This document shows, piece after piece, positions 49,565 through 60,887 of a DNA stretch of 64,000 nucleotides. The notes beneath the pieces are model-generated. The model saw nothing but the letters and a program-made list of their open reading frames with translations. It did no database searches and was not told the DNA's origin. Source of the DNA: Meandrina meandrites (Eukaryota > Cnidaria > Anthozoa > Scleractinia > Meandrinidae); contig OY855907.1 of assembly GCA_963693305.1 (NCBI GenBank), positions 39,148,856-39,212,855 on the forward strand, read 5' to 3'. Position 1 is the stretch's first letter, and each line of letters begins with the position of its first letter. A program made the position numbers and the translations under genes.

Positions 49565-51943
49565 AAGTGTGCACATAAGTGTGCACAAAAATGACTGCAC
49601 AAGCACATAAGTGTGCACAAAGATGACTGTACACCCATATAAGTGTACACATAAATTACTGTAAAGGAAAATAAATGTGCACAAAAATGACTGTACACGC
49701 ACATAAGTGTGCCCAAAGGTGACTGTACACCCACATAAGTGTGCACAAAAATGACTGCAAACCCACATAAGTGTGCACAATAATGACTGCACACGCACAT
49801 AAGTGTGCACAAAAATGACTGTACACGCACATAAGTGTGCACAAAAATGACTGTACACGCACATAAGTGTGCACAAAAATGACTGTACACGCACATAAGT
49901 GTGAACATAAATGACTCTACAACGACATAAGTGTGCACAAAAATGAATGTACACCCACATAAGTGTGAACAAAAATGACTGTACACGCACAAAAGTGTGC
50001 ACAAAAATTACTGTACACCCACATAAGTGTGCACAATAATGACTGTACACGCACATAAGGGTGCACATTAATGACCGTACACGCACATAAGTGTGCACAA
50101 TAATGACTGTACACGCACATAAGTTTGCACAAAAATGACTATACACGCACATACGTGTGCACAAAATGACTGTACACCCACATAAGTGTACACAAAAATG
50201 AATGTACACCCACGTAAGTGTGCACAAAAATGACTGTACACGCACATAATTGTGCGCAAAAATGACTGTACACCCACATAAGTGTAGACATAAATGACTG
50301 TACATGCACATAAGTATGTGCAAAAATGACTGCACACGCACATAAGTGTGCACAAAGATGACTGTACACGCACAGAAGTTTACACAAGACTGACTGTAAA
50401 GCATATCAGTGTGCACAAAAATAACTGTACACCCACATAACTGTGCACAAAAAAGACTGTACACCCAGATAAGGGTGCACAAAAATGACCTTACACCCAC
50501 ATAAGTGTGCATAATAATGACTGTACACCCACATAAGTGTGCATAATAATTACTTTACACGCACATAAGTGTGCATAATAATGACTGTACACGCCCATAA
50601 GTGTGAATAATAATGACTTTACACCCACATAAGTGTGCATAATAATGACTGTACACCCACGTAAGTGTGCATAATAATGACTTTACACGCACATAAGTGT
50701 GCATAATAATGACTGTACACGCCCATAAGTGTGAATAATAATGACTTTATACCCACATAAGTGTGCATAATAATGACTGTACACCCACATAAGTGTGCAT
50801 AATAATGACTTTACACGCACATAAGTGTGCATAATAATAACTGTACACGCCCATAAGTGTGCACAAAAATGAATGTACACGCCCATAAGTGTGCATAATA
50901 ATGACTGTACACGCACATAAGTGTGCATAATAATGACTGTACACGCACATAAGTGTGCATAATAATGACTTTACACGCACATAAGTGTGTACAAAAATGA
51001 CCTTACACCCAGATAAGTGTGCACAAAACTGACCGTACACCCACATAAGTGTAGACATAAATGACTGTACACGCACATGAGTGTGTACAAAAATGACTGT
51101 ACACGCACCTAAGTGTCCACAAAGATGAGTGTACACCCACAGAAGTTTGCACAAAAATGACTGCACACGCATATAAGTGTGCACAAAAATAACTGTACAG
51201 GCACATAAGTGTGCACAATAATGACTATACACCCACATAAGTGTACACAAAAATGACTTTACACCCACATAAGTGTGCACAAAAATGACTGTACACCCAC
51301 ATATGTGTGCAGAAAAATGACAGTACACGCACATAATTGTGCACAATAATGACTATACACCCACGTAAGTGTACACAAAAATGACTGTACACCCACAGAA
51401 GTTTGCACAAAAATGACTGTACGCGCACTTAAGTGTGCACAAAAATGACTGTACACCCACATATGTGTGGAGAAAAATGACAGTACACGCACGTAAGTGT
51501 GCAGAAAAATGACTTTACACGCACATAAGTGTGCACAAAAATGACTGTACACCCACATATGTGTGCAGAAAAATGACAGTACACGCACGTAAGTGTGCAC
51601 AAAAATAACTGTACACCCACATAACTGTGCACAAAAATGACTGTACACGCACATGTGTGTGCAGAAAAATGACAGTACACGCACGTAAGTGTGCACAAAA
51701 ATGACTTTACACGCACATAAGTGTGCACAAAAATGACTGTACACCCACATATGTGTGCAGAAAAATGACAGTACACGCACGTAAGTGTGCACAAAAATGA
51801 CTGTACCCCGACATAAGTGTGCACAAAGATGACTGTACACCCACAGAAGTTTGTACAAAAATGACTGTACACGCACAAAAGTGTGCACAAAAATAACTGT
51901 AAACGCACATAAGTGTGCACAATAATGACTGTACACCCCATGT
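49565..51943. repeat. 32-bp satellite array 5 (2.4 kb)
   Basis: Standard monomers with an island of the CATAATAATGACT subfamily at about 50505-50990. It ends ACTGTACACCCC and the first bases of a spacer A (ATGT) before unrelated DNA begins. Confidence 0.93.
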
Positions 51944-52004
51944 TTAACATGGAACTGGTCAAAACTATTTTACATGCTCGGGACCCACTTTTGAGGGGTG
52001 GGGG

Positions 52005-52245
52005 TAAGGAAGAGACCATGGGTCTCGAATGCTAGGTGGGGGGATGGGTGAGAGACCATGGGTCTCCAAGGCTGGGTGAGGGGTTAGGTAAGAGACAATG
52101 GGTCTCCAAGACTAGGTGGGGGATAGGTGAGAGACTGTGGGTCTCTGAGGCTACGTGCGGAGATAGGAATAGGTGAAAAACCATATAGGTCAGCAGAGGG
52201 GGGAGGTTTACAAGAGGTCATAGGCCTCTCTAAGGCTAGGTGGGG
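52005..52245. repeat. Degenerate minisatellite with GAGACCATGGGTCTC cores
   Basis: Four or more imperfect repeats of about 40 bp (near 52012, 52052, 52091, 52130). Each has a core such as GAGACCATGGGTCTC, which is itself an inverted repeat (GAGACC/GGTCTC), joined by G-rich CTAGGTGGGGG sequence. No coding potential was seen. Confidence 0.7.
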
Positions 52246-52595
52246 GGAGGGATGTACAAGCATTTCCTTAGGCCATAGACTTTGCTAGGTGAAATTCGAC
52301 TCCTCACCATGCCCCTCGCTGCTTGGCGGCCAAGTCCAAAGCATGCTGCCGCTGAAAAAAACACTCGCCCGCGAAATCCCGCTAGCTACGCAGGCTAGTA
52401 ATGTCAGTAATGTTTTTTTGAGATAAAAGCCGCGCTCCTCGATTTGATAATGTGGTGTGCTAGTAGACAACCCTGCCTTTAAATACAAAGATTATTTTCC
52501 AGTTCGCACCAGACAAGAACTTAAAATATGGAGCTTCTGTTCGGAGATGTGTTCGAAGCGGCACCAGCGTGAAATTTAAAATTGTTTGCTTATTT

Positions 52596-53192
52596 GAGGG
52601 TCGTACAGGGGTATTCTCGTGACGCGTGATTAGCTGATTTTATTTTCCGTGAAACGTGAATTTAATAAATTTATTCTTCGTGACCCGTGACCAGAAGGTT
52701 TTGCGTGACACGTGAAGAGCTTATTTCACCACTTTATTGACTTTATTTTGCGTGATTTTGAGACACAAGACCTCAAATGTGACCTCCGTATAATTATCCT
52801 CACGTCAAACACTCTTTGTAGAGTAAGAACAGGATAAAAGGGTATGTTTCTTTCTTATTTTCGTAATTTCTTAGACTGTTCACAGTCCCCTATTTTTCCG
52901 TAAAGTCGCACACACAGACAAAACAAGATGGCGGCCGCTCGAACTCAACGATCGATCTCTGCGACTTCACGGAAAAATAGGGGACTGTGAACAGTCTAGT
53001 AATTTCTTAATCAATTTTGATTTCTTCAAACACTATTTGTAGCGTAAGAACAGGATAAAAGAGTACTTATTTTGAATTCGTGATTCGAGAAAATGAAATT
53101 TCAATATCCGTGATCCGTGATTCGTTATTTTTTTCGTCCGTAAATCGTGCCAGAGACCCCCCCCCCCCCCCCCCCCCCCCTGTACGACCCTC
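52596..53192. mobile_element. Non-autonomous DNA transposon with 16-bp terminal inverted repeats
   Basis: GAGGGTCGTACAGGGG at 52596-52611 and its exact complement at 53177-53192, flanked by TTATTT on both sides (52590-52595 and 53193-53198). The interior is AT-rich with many CGTGA motifs, a poly-C tract (about 53155-53180), and a 40-bp direct repeat at about 52806 and 53026 (AGTAAGAACAGGATAAAAG-like). A second element is nested at 52874-52998. There is no open frame. The superfamily is not assigned. Confidence 0.75.
52874..52998. mobile_element. Nested 125-bp MITE, Mutator-like by target duplication
   Basis: Inverted arms of about 37 bp (GACTGTTCACAGTCCCC... and ...GGGGACTGTGAACAGTC) with one mismatch, around a 49-bp centre containing AAGATGGCGGCCGC. 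It is flanked by an 11-bp duplication GTAATTTCTTA (52863-52873 and 52999-53009). Long arms with a 9-11 bp duplication suggest a Mutator-like origin; no transposase is present. Confidence 0.75.
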
Positions 53193-53222
53193 TTATTTAA
53201 CTGCAGACAATAAATTCCACGC

Positions 53223-53560
53223 AGCTGGCTACGTGGTACGCAGAAACTAATTAATTCAAGTTAATTTATTTAAATGAGAAATAATTTCAAAATGACATCG
53301 CATTGTAATGTGCTAGTTACGCGGTGAGAAAAAGCTCTATAAAATTTCTTGTTCTAAAAACGTGACACAAAAAGCAATAAGTATAAAACTAATCGGTAGA
53401 TTAAGACAAAAGCACACGCTTTTAAAAACATTCATCAACGAAGATACCTCGCCATCTTGAATTTAATTCTTTCTGCTTACCGCGTACCGCGTAGCCAGCT
53501 CAACTTAAGATACCTTGCCATCTTGAATTTAATTCTTTCTGCGTACCGCGTAGCCATCCC
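53223..53560. repeat. Inverted and direct repeat cluster (AGCTGGCTACG...)
   Basis: AGCTGGCTACGTGGTACGCAG at 53223-53243 and the following AT-rich bases are complementary to 53446-53500 (...CCGCGTAGCCAGCT), with several mismatches. The right arm is duplicated in direct orientation (CGCCATCTTGAATTTAATTC near 53450, again near 53516 as TGCCATCTTGAATTTAATTC). Probably an old MITE with a duplicated end; no target duplication was identified. Confidence 0.5.
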
Positions 53561-53809
53561 TTTTCAGTAACGGACTCGATGTGGTGGCGTATTCTGCAGT
53601 TACTCCGCTTACTTTAAAACTGTTCAGAGCGTAGCGAAACGCCATCGAAGAAAGTTTTCAAGCTTCTACTCGCTGTGACAGTGTAAAGACGCTCGACTGA
53701 CTCCGCTTGACGAACGACACGAGCGAATAAAAGTGACAACAAAGAGAACAGGTTTATTCAATGCACACGAATCTGGTTCTTCAAGTATCACGCTTTATTT
53801 AATTGTCCT

Positions 53810-54019
53810 TCAATAGAAGCTTATTGACTTTCCAATTTCCAAATGCCATATATCTTTAAGCGACATACGCGCAGCAGCAACAACAACAACACCGTGGTTT
53901 GTTTCCGGAGCCTTGAGATTTTCCCTGAGTTCTCCACCAAAAATACTCAACAAAGTTTGTTGGAACTGAAGCAGTTTGGTCCCATAGCCATGGCATAAGG
54001 GTGACCAGTGGCACAGCAA
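53810..54019 (-). other. Unrecognised minus-strand open frame with downstream AATAAA
   Basis: A 69-codon frame (FQQTLLSIFGGELRENLKAP...) followed, about 18 bp beyond its stop, by TTAAATAAAGCG on the minus strand, a possible polyadenylation signal. It could be the last exon of a minus-strand transcript or part of a repeat. No domain was recognised. Confidence 0.2.
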
Positions 54020-54202
54020 TCAAGCAAGCGGACAGCACCTCTTGTCTTTTAGCCTGCGAACACAGTCGAAAACGTATGGAGCGACTTCACAGGCTAGGAT
54101 CGGTTTCGAAGGTCAAGTTTCCCGACCCCGCACTACTGTCGACTATTGTAAGCGCCGTTAGCGCCGAGAGAAAGGCTTCCTTACCACTACAATAGCCCTC
54201 GA

Positions 54203-55018
54203 TTACTTTCCGTTGATTTCTAGTTTGCCTGATTGAACGAATATATTAAATGGAAACAGTAAACAGAAAGATTCACCTTTTAGATTGATCTGGCAAGGAT
54301 CTGGTTTGATTGACGTGCTGTCCTGTTTGTGATTGGATAAAACCACAGGAGGAAAATTCTTCCTGTAAATTTGGCGCGCTGCAAGTGATAAAAGACATAA
54401 AAGTCGTTCGGCCTTGGTCTGCTGCCAAACCAGAAACGAGAAGCGAAAGAAAGTGTACAATTCGCCTTTCGTGGTGCTTTTACTGGCACACGATCGAAAG
54501 TAAATATCGCCTCCAAAGAGGAATTTATCAGCTAAAGCTGAAATCCGCCGCCTTGTGTTCGATGGAGAAGTTGAAGCTGTATTGTTCTGACAGAGGCACA
54601 GAGCTTGCCCGCTCGGCTTTCGATCGTAGGGATGAGATGATTTGCCTTTTCTTGGGGACTTTTCCAAGCAGAGCGAAAAATTGCTCTGGTAGTTATCTCC
54701 TGTTCCATTTCTCTGTACAAGAAACAAGAGAGACAATCTCTTCTTCCCAGTGTAGGTATTTTCTTGTGAAGGGTCTTGACAAAGTCCGAGCCAGGGAGTC
54801 ATGTGAACCATTCCTGTTAGCCCAAGTAACACATCAGCAAGCTTGGTTAAGTAGCTTGTGGTGAGCCTTTTTATTGGGATAAGAGATTTCTGGCTCGCAT
54901 GACTTACATGGCTCGCATATTGTACAAACTCATCCAGAGGCATCAAATCGAAAGAAACTTTCAGGAAACTGGACTTGACAGCGTAACCCCATACGGAACT
55001 GTATACACGAGGTGTCAA
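54203..55018 (-). other. Unrecognised 271-codon open frame
   Basis: The longest non-satellite, non-retroelement frame on the minus strand; the start used is not verified. Composition is Ser/Lys/Leu-rich with no domain or membrane segment I recognise. The opposite strand is also open for 184 codons (54310-54864). Open frames on both strands and the transposon-rich neighbourhood suggest repeat or non-coding DNA, but a gene fragment is not excluded. Confidence 0.25.
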
Positions 55019-55233
55019 ATTAACCGGCTCTTTATATGGTCTGTACTCGGTTCACTGCACTCGCTGATTCTGCTGATTCAGTTTATTTTTTACCCTAAAC
55101 CACTTGGGAGCATGTTCGCAGGTGTTAACTCTATTGTGAACAATTTTACACTGACGACATTCGAACATACAGACAATTTTGACAGGGCCCGCGCAGCAAG
55201 ATTTTGAGTGGGGGGGCTCAAGCGTGAGCCAGA

Positions 55234-55275
55234 TTTTTTTTTTTTTTTTTGGGGGGGGGGGGGGGGGAGGGGAGC
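55234..55275. repeat. Poly-T followed by poly-G tract
   Basis: 17 T then 17 G and a purine-rich continuation. Such tracts are error-prone in sequencing. Confidence 0.85.
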
Positions 55276-56063
55276 GGAGGCATGCTACCCTGGGAAAATT
55301 AGGGTTTTAGTTATTCTCAGATATCGGAAGGTGGATTTAAAATGAACAAACAGTGTGTTGAAGCGAAATGTTTTTACAACTCGTAACAGCAACTGTCCGC
55401 AAACAACAATGGTGCTAACGTACCAGGATCTAAAAGAGATTATTGCAATTTATTTGCGCTGGCCTTCGAGCTGGCATTATTTAGATTTGCTACACCACGC
55501 AGATGAGCCCCTAAAAAGACGGAATAGCTGTTTGCCATTGTAACCCTACTTTATCGTTCTGGTCGTGTTGGTGTCTTGCAAAGTTACTTTTTCACATAGT
55601 ACTTATCGGCCTTGCTATATTATTGTAATGCTTTTACAGTATAAGCATACTAAACATTTAGAACCAGACCTATAGATTTACTATCAAATCCTGCTTGAAG
55701 CAATATAATTTACTCCAAATCAGTACTACTGCCATTAGCGTTTACAAACCAGGAATCTGACGATTTTTGCTATACTTCAGCTTAACGTTGTAAACGGTAT
55801 TTCTCTTTCTGTTATTGCTACAATCTGCAAATTCGTTAGTGATGTCAAAAACCATTCTTCACGACAGTTTATCATTGTCAAGTTACTAAATCTTTCTTGC
55901 GTCATTGTTGGGCAAAATGTTTATTATTCGGGCAGTGGAAACTGAATGATCATTCACCAGATGCACTCGATACATGATTAACCAATATGGAACTCAAAAA
56001 CAAAATTTATCACCAGCTTCTGGAAAAGCGTTAAAATGAAATACTTTTAGTCTTTGTTCGTTC

Positions 56064-56148
<85 letters not shown>
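56064..56148. repeat. (AAT)n microsatellite
   Basis: About 28 uninterrupted AAT/ATA triplets. Confidence 0.95.
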
Positions 56149-56189
56149 TTTTTTCCTTTATTTCTTTCTTTACTTGCCTATTTACTTAA

Positions 56190-56570
56190 AGGGGCAGTCT
56201 CATCAAGAATTAGCCCTACTTGAAAGTCTAATGAAGGTGATGGTATTAATTGGAAATCCACTAATAGTTGCCTAACCTTGTTAAATGCACTGTACTACTC
56301 ACGAAACTTGTTTAAAACTGGAGTAGCTACGTACGGGTAGGAAAGAAATGGTCTAAAACTTGAAAACGTCGGGCCGACGTTTTCAAGTTTGACAGTGTTA
56401 TTTGGAGGAAAATTACTAAAAAACCGTTGATTATGTTCTATGCACATCTTAGAGAGTGCATTTATGACCTTTTGGCATTTAGAGGTTATTTTGTTGATCA
56501 ATGAGTGCCGCTTTATAAATTCAGCATAGTTTGCCCAAAAACTTAGAAGAATTCTCATGATACTGCCCCT
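56190..56570. mobile_element. MITE with TTAA target duplication
   Basis: Ends AGGGGCAGT...ACTGCCCCT with further arm similarity (TCATCAAGAATT against AATTCTCATGA), flanked by TTAA at 56186-56189 and 56571-56574. The TTAA target points to the piggyBac or Kolobok superfamilies. A palindrome ACTTGAAAACGTCGG/CCGACGTTTTCAAGT lies near 56357-56390. A minus-strand frame (56295-56558, 87 codons) shows no transposase motif. Confidence 0.75.
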
Positions 56571-56655
56571 TTAAGTTCTTATTATTTTTTCTTTTTATTG
56601 TAAAAATGTGGGGGGGCTAAAGCCCCCCCAGCCCCTCCCTCTGCGCGGGCCCTGA

Positions 56656-56678
56656 GATAGGTACTCAAAGTACCTATC
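56656..56678. repeat. Short perfect hairpin GATAGGTACT-CAA-AGTACCTATC
   Basis: A 10-bp stem with 3-nt loop next to the right end of the hAT-like element. No function assigned. Confidence 0.6.
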
Positions 56679-57167
56679 GTCAGCCAAAGGCTGAAATCCG
56701 TACGGGACCTTCGCGCGCGTGAGCTTTGCGTGTATTGTGTCACGGATCAGGCGGTGTGCGCACTTCGATCGCACTGCATTGTGGTTGGAAGATTTCCAAT
56801 ATGGCGGCGAAAGCGTGGTAATTCGGTGAGTTTTTCATTGCTTGTTCTACATCAGTGGGGAGTTATATAGCTGTTTATTTTACCCAGATTTCTAGTTGGG
56901 CTTCTTGTTAAAGGGTTTAAGCCTATTTTGGATCGAATTAAGCGAGTAATCGTTGATTTCGAACCTTAAACAGTTTCGTGTTTATTTATGGTGTAATTTG
57001 AGACCGTTCGTTTCGAGCCTCAAATTTGTTATTTCTGTTGGTTTTATCCTCAAAAATGGTCTAAAATGTTTGTTTAACTCTTCATCTACAGCGTGGATTA
57101 AACGCTCTCGAACGCTCTCGAAAGGCTGTTGAGTTATAGCCTTCAGAGTTGATGACACTTTAAGCAG

Positions 57168-57465
57168 ATATGGCCTCTTAAAGGCCTATTGTTGTGGAGG
57201 GAAACACTCCAGGCAAACCTGAAAACAAAAGACCGTCGACACAAGGGACATGACAAAAAAAGCCTTTCCTCAGAAAACCAGTTTGGTACAAATAAGTCTT
57301 TGGCTAAACGGGAATGGTCCGAGGCAGAAACCTCTGCAATTGTTCAGTTTATCTGCTTGTTCTGGGAAGAAGCATGGAAAGACACATGGCCAATGACAGG
57401 CGATCGAGAATTTTGGGATGCTTCTGTGAGTGCAGTCAACCAGACATGCAACTCTACGAGAACAG
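57168..57465 (+). CDS. Myb/SANT-like exon inside the 3.6-kb transposon
   Basis: The frame is open from 57156 to 57497. A plausible exon runs from the acceptor TTTAAGCAG (ending 57167) to the donor AACAG/GTTTGT at 57465/57466. The translated part has a basic stretch (KTKDRRHKGHDKK) followed by KREWSEAETSAIVQFICLFW and TGDREFWDASVSAVN, whose three spaced Trp-centred helices resemble the Myb/SANT-like domains of transposon-associated DNA-binding proteins. A start codon was not identified: the in-frame candidates at 57189 are TTG, so an upstream exon is likely. The downstream exon was not recognised. Confidence 0.45.
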
Positions 57466-58521
57466 GTTTGTCAAAGCCAATTATTTCTAATGGTTAACTT
57501 ATAACTGTTGTTTTATTTTTCAAAAAGTAACAGTTTAGTGAGCAGTTCATGTAGTATTTTGTCACCATCTTGTAAATATCTATCTATATTGCTATTTCTC
57601 CCTTGCCTGGTAAAATTTGTAATTTAGGCATTATATCAAACAACTGAACATCAACTTGCTTCAAGAGCAGAGGTTCCCTTTAAAAAATAATATTTCGGAA
57701 AACAAACAGAGATTGGCATGTTTGTATCTCTACCCCATTGAAATTTGTTTTCTGTGCTTTTCCAGTCAGGCGAAGAACTTTTCCATGTTCAAGCAAATCA
57801 CTGGTGAGAGTTGGATGTCTGGGAAATGCTGAAGTTCTTGTTGACTGTGCCCTGGACTGAGGATTAACTTTTGTAACATAATCAAAGAATAAAAATAATA
57901 ATAGCCACATTAATGGGTTGTCTAGCTCTAGAAAATATTTATGCCATGTTGATTCTTTGGATAAGTACGTTTTTGCCACATGATTTATGAGGTCGGTCTG
58001 TTGTTGACTTAAAAAATTATCTCATAGATGGATGTCATGGGCATCCCCCCGCCCCCCACCCACCCACCCCAGCTGCGCCCTTAGGAAGGAAAAAAAAAGC
58101 GAATCTTTTTTACTTAAATCCAGTCATTGTCAAATGAAGGACTCTACACGCATGCACTTTTTTCCCCATGAGAAGAGTCTTAAAAACATAATGAACTTGC
58201 TGGCCATGGATCTGAATGGATGCCATTGTTGGATCATTTGGCCACCAATGATCCTATGCTTGAAAAAAGATTGTGCTGTGCAAATAATGAAATGGATTTT
58301 TGCATTGGCAGGCTTTAATCAGTTTTAAGCCTTGTACATTTTTATTTTTATGGTGATCATGTACTGCTGCATGTGACGGGTATGGTTTTTAAGCAGCTTC
58401 GTCTGGGTAGGTGTTGTTGGATTGGAAAAGAATGTAGACAAGAAAGTAGCATTTGAAATTAAAGAACCTCACATGAATTTTAAAAGCAATATTGCGCAGT
58501 TCCAGAAAATAACTGCACCCA

Positions 58522-58655
58522 CCCCAAGGATGGTCATTGGAAATTCTGAGGGGGAGGGGGTCTCAATAGCCAAAAATGTTTAGGGAAAGTATGAAGCTAA
58601 ACTGGAATTTCCAGGTTGGGGGGTGAGGGTTTAAACCAATAAACCATCCTTGGGG
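58522..58655. repeat. Small inverted repeat CCCCAAGGATGGT
   Basis: CCCCAAGGATGGT at 58522-58534 and its complement at 58643-58655, with G-rich and partly complementary sequence between (TTGGAAATTC against GGAATTTCCA). A possible tiny MITE within the larger transposon; no target duplication is evident. Confidence 0.45.
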
Positions 58656-60797
58656 GAGGTATGGATATTTCTTGGAACCACACATTACTGACTGCCACAG
58701 CAATAATTTCTGAAGAAAAGCATGTCAGGCGCAGGGAAGGCTATTGTGGCATCTTGCCCAGCATAAGGGTTTTAAAGGCAGCAAACGGGGTAAGGACTTG
58801 TAGGAGCAGGATCACGCGACAGGTTTTGTGCACCCTAGAATGTGTGTACAATCAGAGTTGCTTTAGCACATTGTGTAATAAGTTTGGCGGCTGTTTCTGT
58901 TTGTCCGTTCATTCCAGGCTTTACAGTCCAAGTGGCACATACCTTCCCAAAAATTTGCAGAGTGCATTGCTTTCAGGTTGTAATGTGCATCAAGACACTT
59001 TCAAACACATCACCGCATTGTCATTTGAAAGGATGCTTCTTATCAACAATTCAGTGGGGTGTCCTCATGAAATATCCCTTTTGAGAGAGTTGACTGAATT
59101 CAAAGTGGTTTGGTTATATAACCTCATACAGTACATATTCTGCAATTTTATTTCCTTGATTGCTCTTTAGTTTTAGTCTCAATTGAGAAGATATATATAT
59201 CAAACACTTGAGAGAGTGTTTAATCACATTTCCAAATACCTCAAGTTTTGTCAAAAATATTTTGCTACACATTTTGTTTTAATCTTCCTTCTTAGTATTT
59301 GAAAATGTGATGAAACACTGTCATGTTTACAGTAATTATTAAATGATCATGAGAAATGTAGAAATGAAAGCAAGCCAGCCTTAGACATCAAACTCTGAGA
59401 AAAGTGATATAACTTTAATTTTTAAAAGAAATGTTTCCTTTTTCTGCCATTTAAAACTGTTTGGCACTGATAAGATACAACAATAATTGTTATTTTAATG
59501 TCTGATGGAGAAATGGGAAAGAAACCAACTCAAGAACTGCAAAACAAATTGCATACTAGTTGTGTAGACAGTATTCTAATGGAGGCAATACATTTCTGTC
59601 AAAATAAACGAAATTTCTTCCTCCATCACATTTATTTGTATAATTTCTCATGTATCTTAGGAAGATGTTTTACTAAGCATTAAATGAACAGCATGTTTGT
59701 CTCCTTCGGTCACCTATTTCCTGCTGCACTACTTGAGTATGATTTAAAATAAGCTCCCACTTGTATGAAAACCTAGAAAAAAAGGACTGGTATAAATTAA
59801 TCCATAAATGAGTACATATCTTAGAAAGCACCAATATCAGTTTCGGCAAAATGCAGATAGGAAGGAATTCGCGTTCGGACGCAACAAATTAGAACCGAAT
59901 TTCCTCCGATAAAACAAGTCCCAAGACCACTGCAGCCCGGCGTCAGCGAATTTACTCTTCCATCTTGACTTACTCTTCGACAGTAGTTTTGTTTATATTT
60001 GTACAGAACATGGGAGGAAAATTGTTTACAAGCTCACAGCACAGCTGAGAACAATCAAAACAGCAAAGAAGCTCGCTATCGGCAAACCTGAAGTGAATCT
60101 CACACTCGAAATTTTACATCTACTTTTACTTCTACTTCCACGGTATGGTTTGAATCTTGTAAATTACAAATATAAATACGAAAAAAGACTTACCTTTCCA
60201 ACTATAAATGGCTTAATTCCGAGTAAATTCGACTCCGCCGCGCGCTATGCTGAGTACTTGCGAGATGTTTACTCGACCGCGTCTCGATGTAAATGAGCCG
60301 ATTTTTTATTTTCGACCATGATGCAGTGCGATCGTAGTGCGCACACCGCCTGGTCACGGATAAAGTCGTTGATAGTCTCTTTCGCAGCCTGCAGTCGTTG
60401 AATGGTTGAGCTAATTTTATTTCAATAGGTTTGGGAATATACTTAAGGTATACATGTATTTTCGTAATCTAGCGATCATTTCATTTCGAAAATTAGCTCA
60501 TAGCATAAAAATTACATTTGGCCTCAATTTGAGCTCTGAATTATCTTCTTGCACTGGCCTGCTCAAACCGGAAACCGTCATTGCAATCCCTCATCCATTT
60601 GTATAAAAATCCCAGCACATATCAACCTTCAGTATATATTTGTAAAGAATATAGCTAGGATAAATAGTGTCCAGACGGTTTTCAGACAACGATATTTTTT
60701 GCAATTCGCAAGATTTCTCAAGGGACCGGGACGCATCTTGAACAAATGGAACAGCCCGAAAACATCTTGCCTCAAACTACGAATGGGACGGTATCGA

Positions 60798-60887
60798 TAG
60801 CCTGTGTACAGCCGTCCCGCTCCCCTCAAAAAAATCGGTTCCCTCCCCGATTTTTTTGAGGGGAGCGGGACGGCTGTACACAGGCTA
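60798..60887. mobile_element. Perfect 41-bp-arm palindrome, fold-back MITE
   Basis: Arms 60798-60838 and 60847-60887 are exact reverse complements (TAGCCTGTGTACAGCCG...CGGCTGTACACAGGCTA) with an 8-nt spacer TTCCCTCC. The outermost bases are TA on each side, compatible with a TA target duplication (Tc1/mariner-type). It would fold into a near-complete hairpin. Confidence 0.7.

Larger units (their letters stand above)
55183..56654. mobile_element. hAT-like element, non-autonomous, with nested insertions
   Basis: Terminal inverted repeats CAGGGCCCGCGCAG at 55183-55196 and the exact complement at 56641-56654, each followed inward by a G-run motif (GGGGGGGCT). The CAGGG start fits hAT ends. An 8-bp target duplication is not visible (AATTTTGA on the left, AGATAGGT on the right), so one end may be rearranged. 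The interior holds a poly-T/poly-G tract, an (AAT)n microsatellite and a TTAA-flanked MITE, and no transposase. Confidence 0.6.
56748..60352. mobile_element. 3.6-kb DNA transposon with 9-bp target duplication
   Basis: The ends CAGGCGGTGTGCGCACT and its complement match over about 36 bp with a few differences (the arm continues CGATCGCACTGCAT). They are flanked by GTCACGGAT on both sides (56739-56747 and 60353-60361). Nine-base duplications are typical of Mutator-like elements, but the ends do not let me name the superfamily. Inside are a possible leader exon with donor TTCG/GTGAGT near 56824, a Myb/SANT-like exon, and further short frames (58032-58328, 58661-59170) without recognised domains. 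No complete transposase was found; the element may be a decayed or spliced autonomous copy. Confidence 0.75.

Noticed and set aside
54001..54195. Plus-strand 64-codon frame near 54 kb
   Set aside because: Short, no domain, and its 5' part coincides with a TAGCCTG...CAGGCTA repeat remnant.
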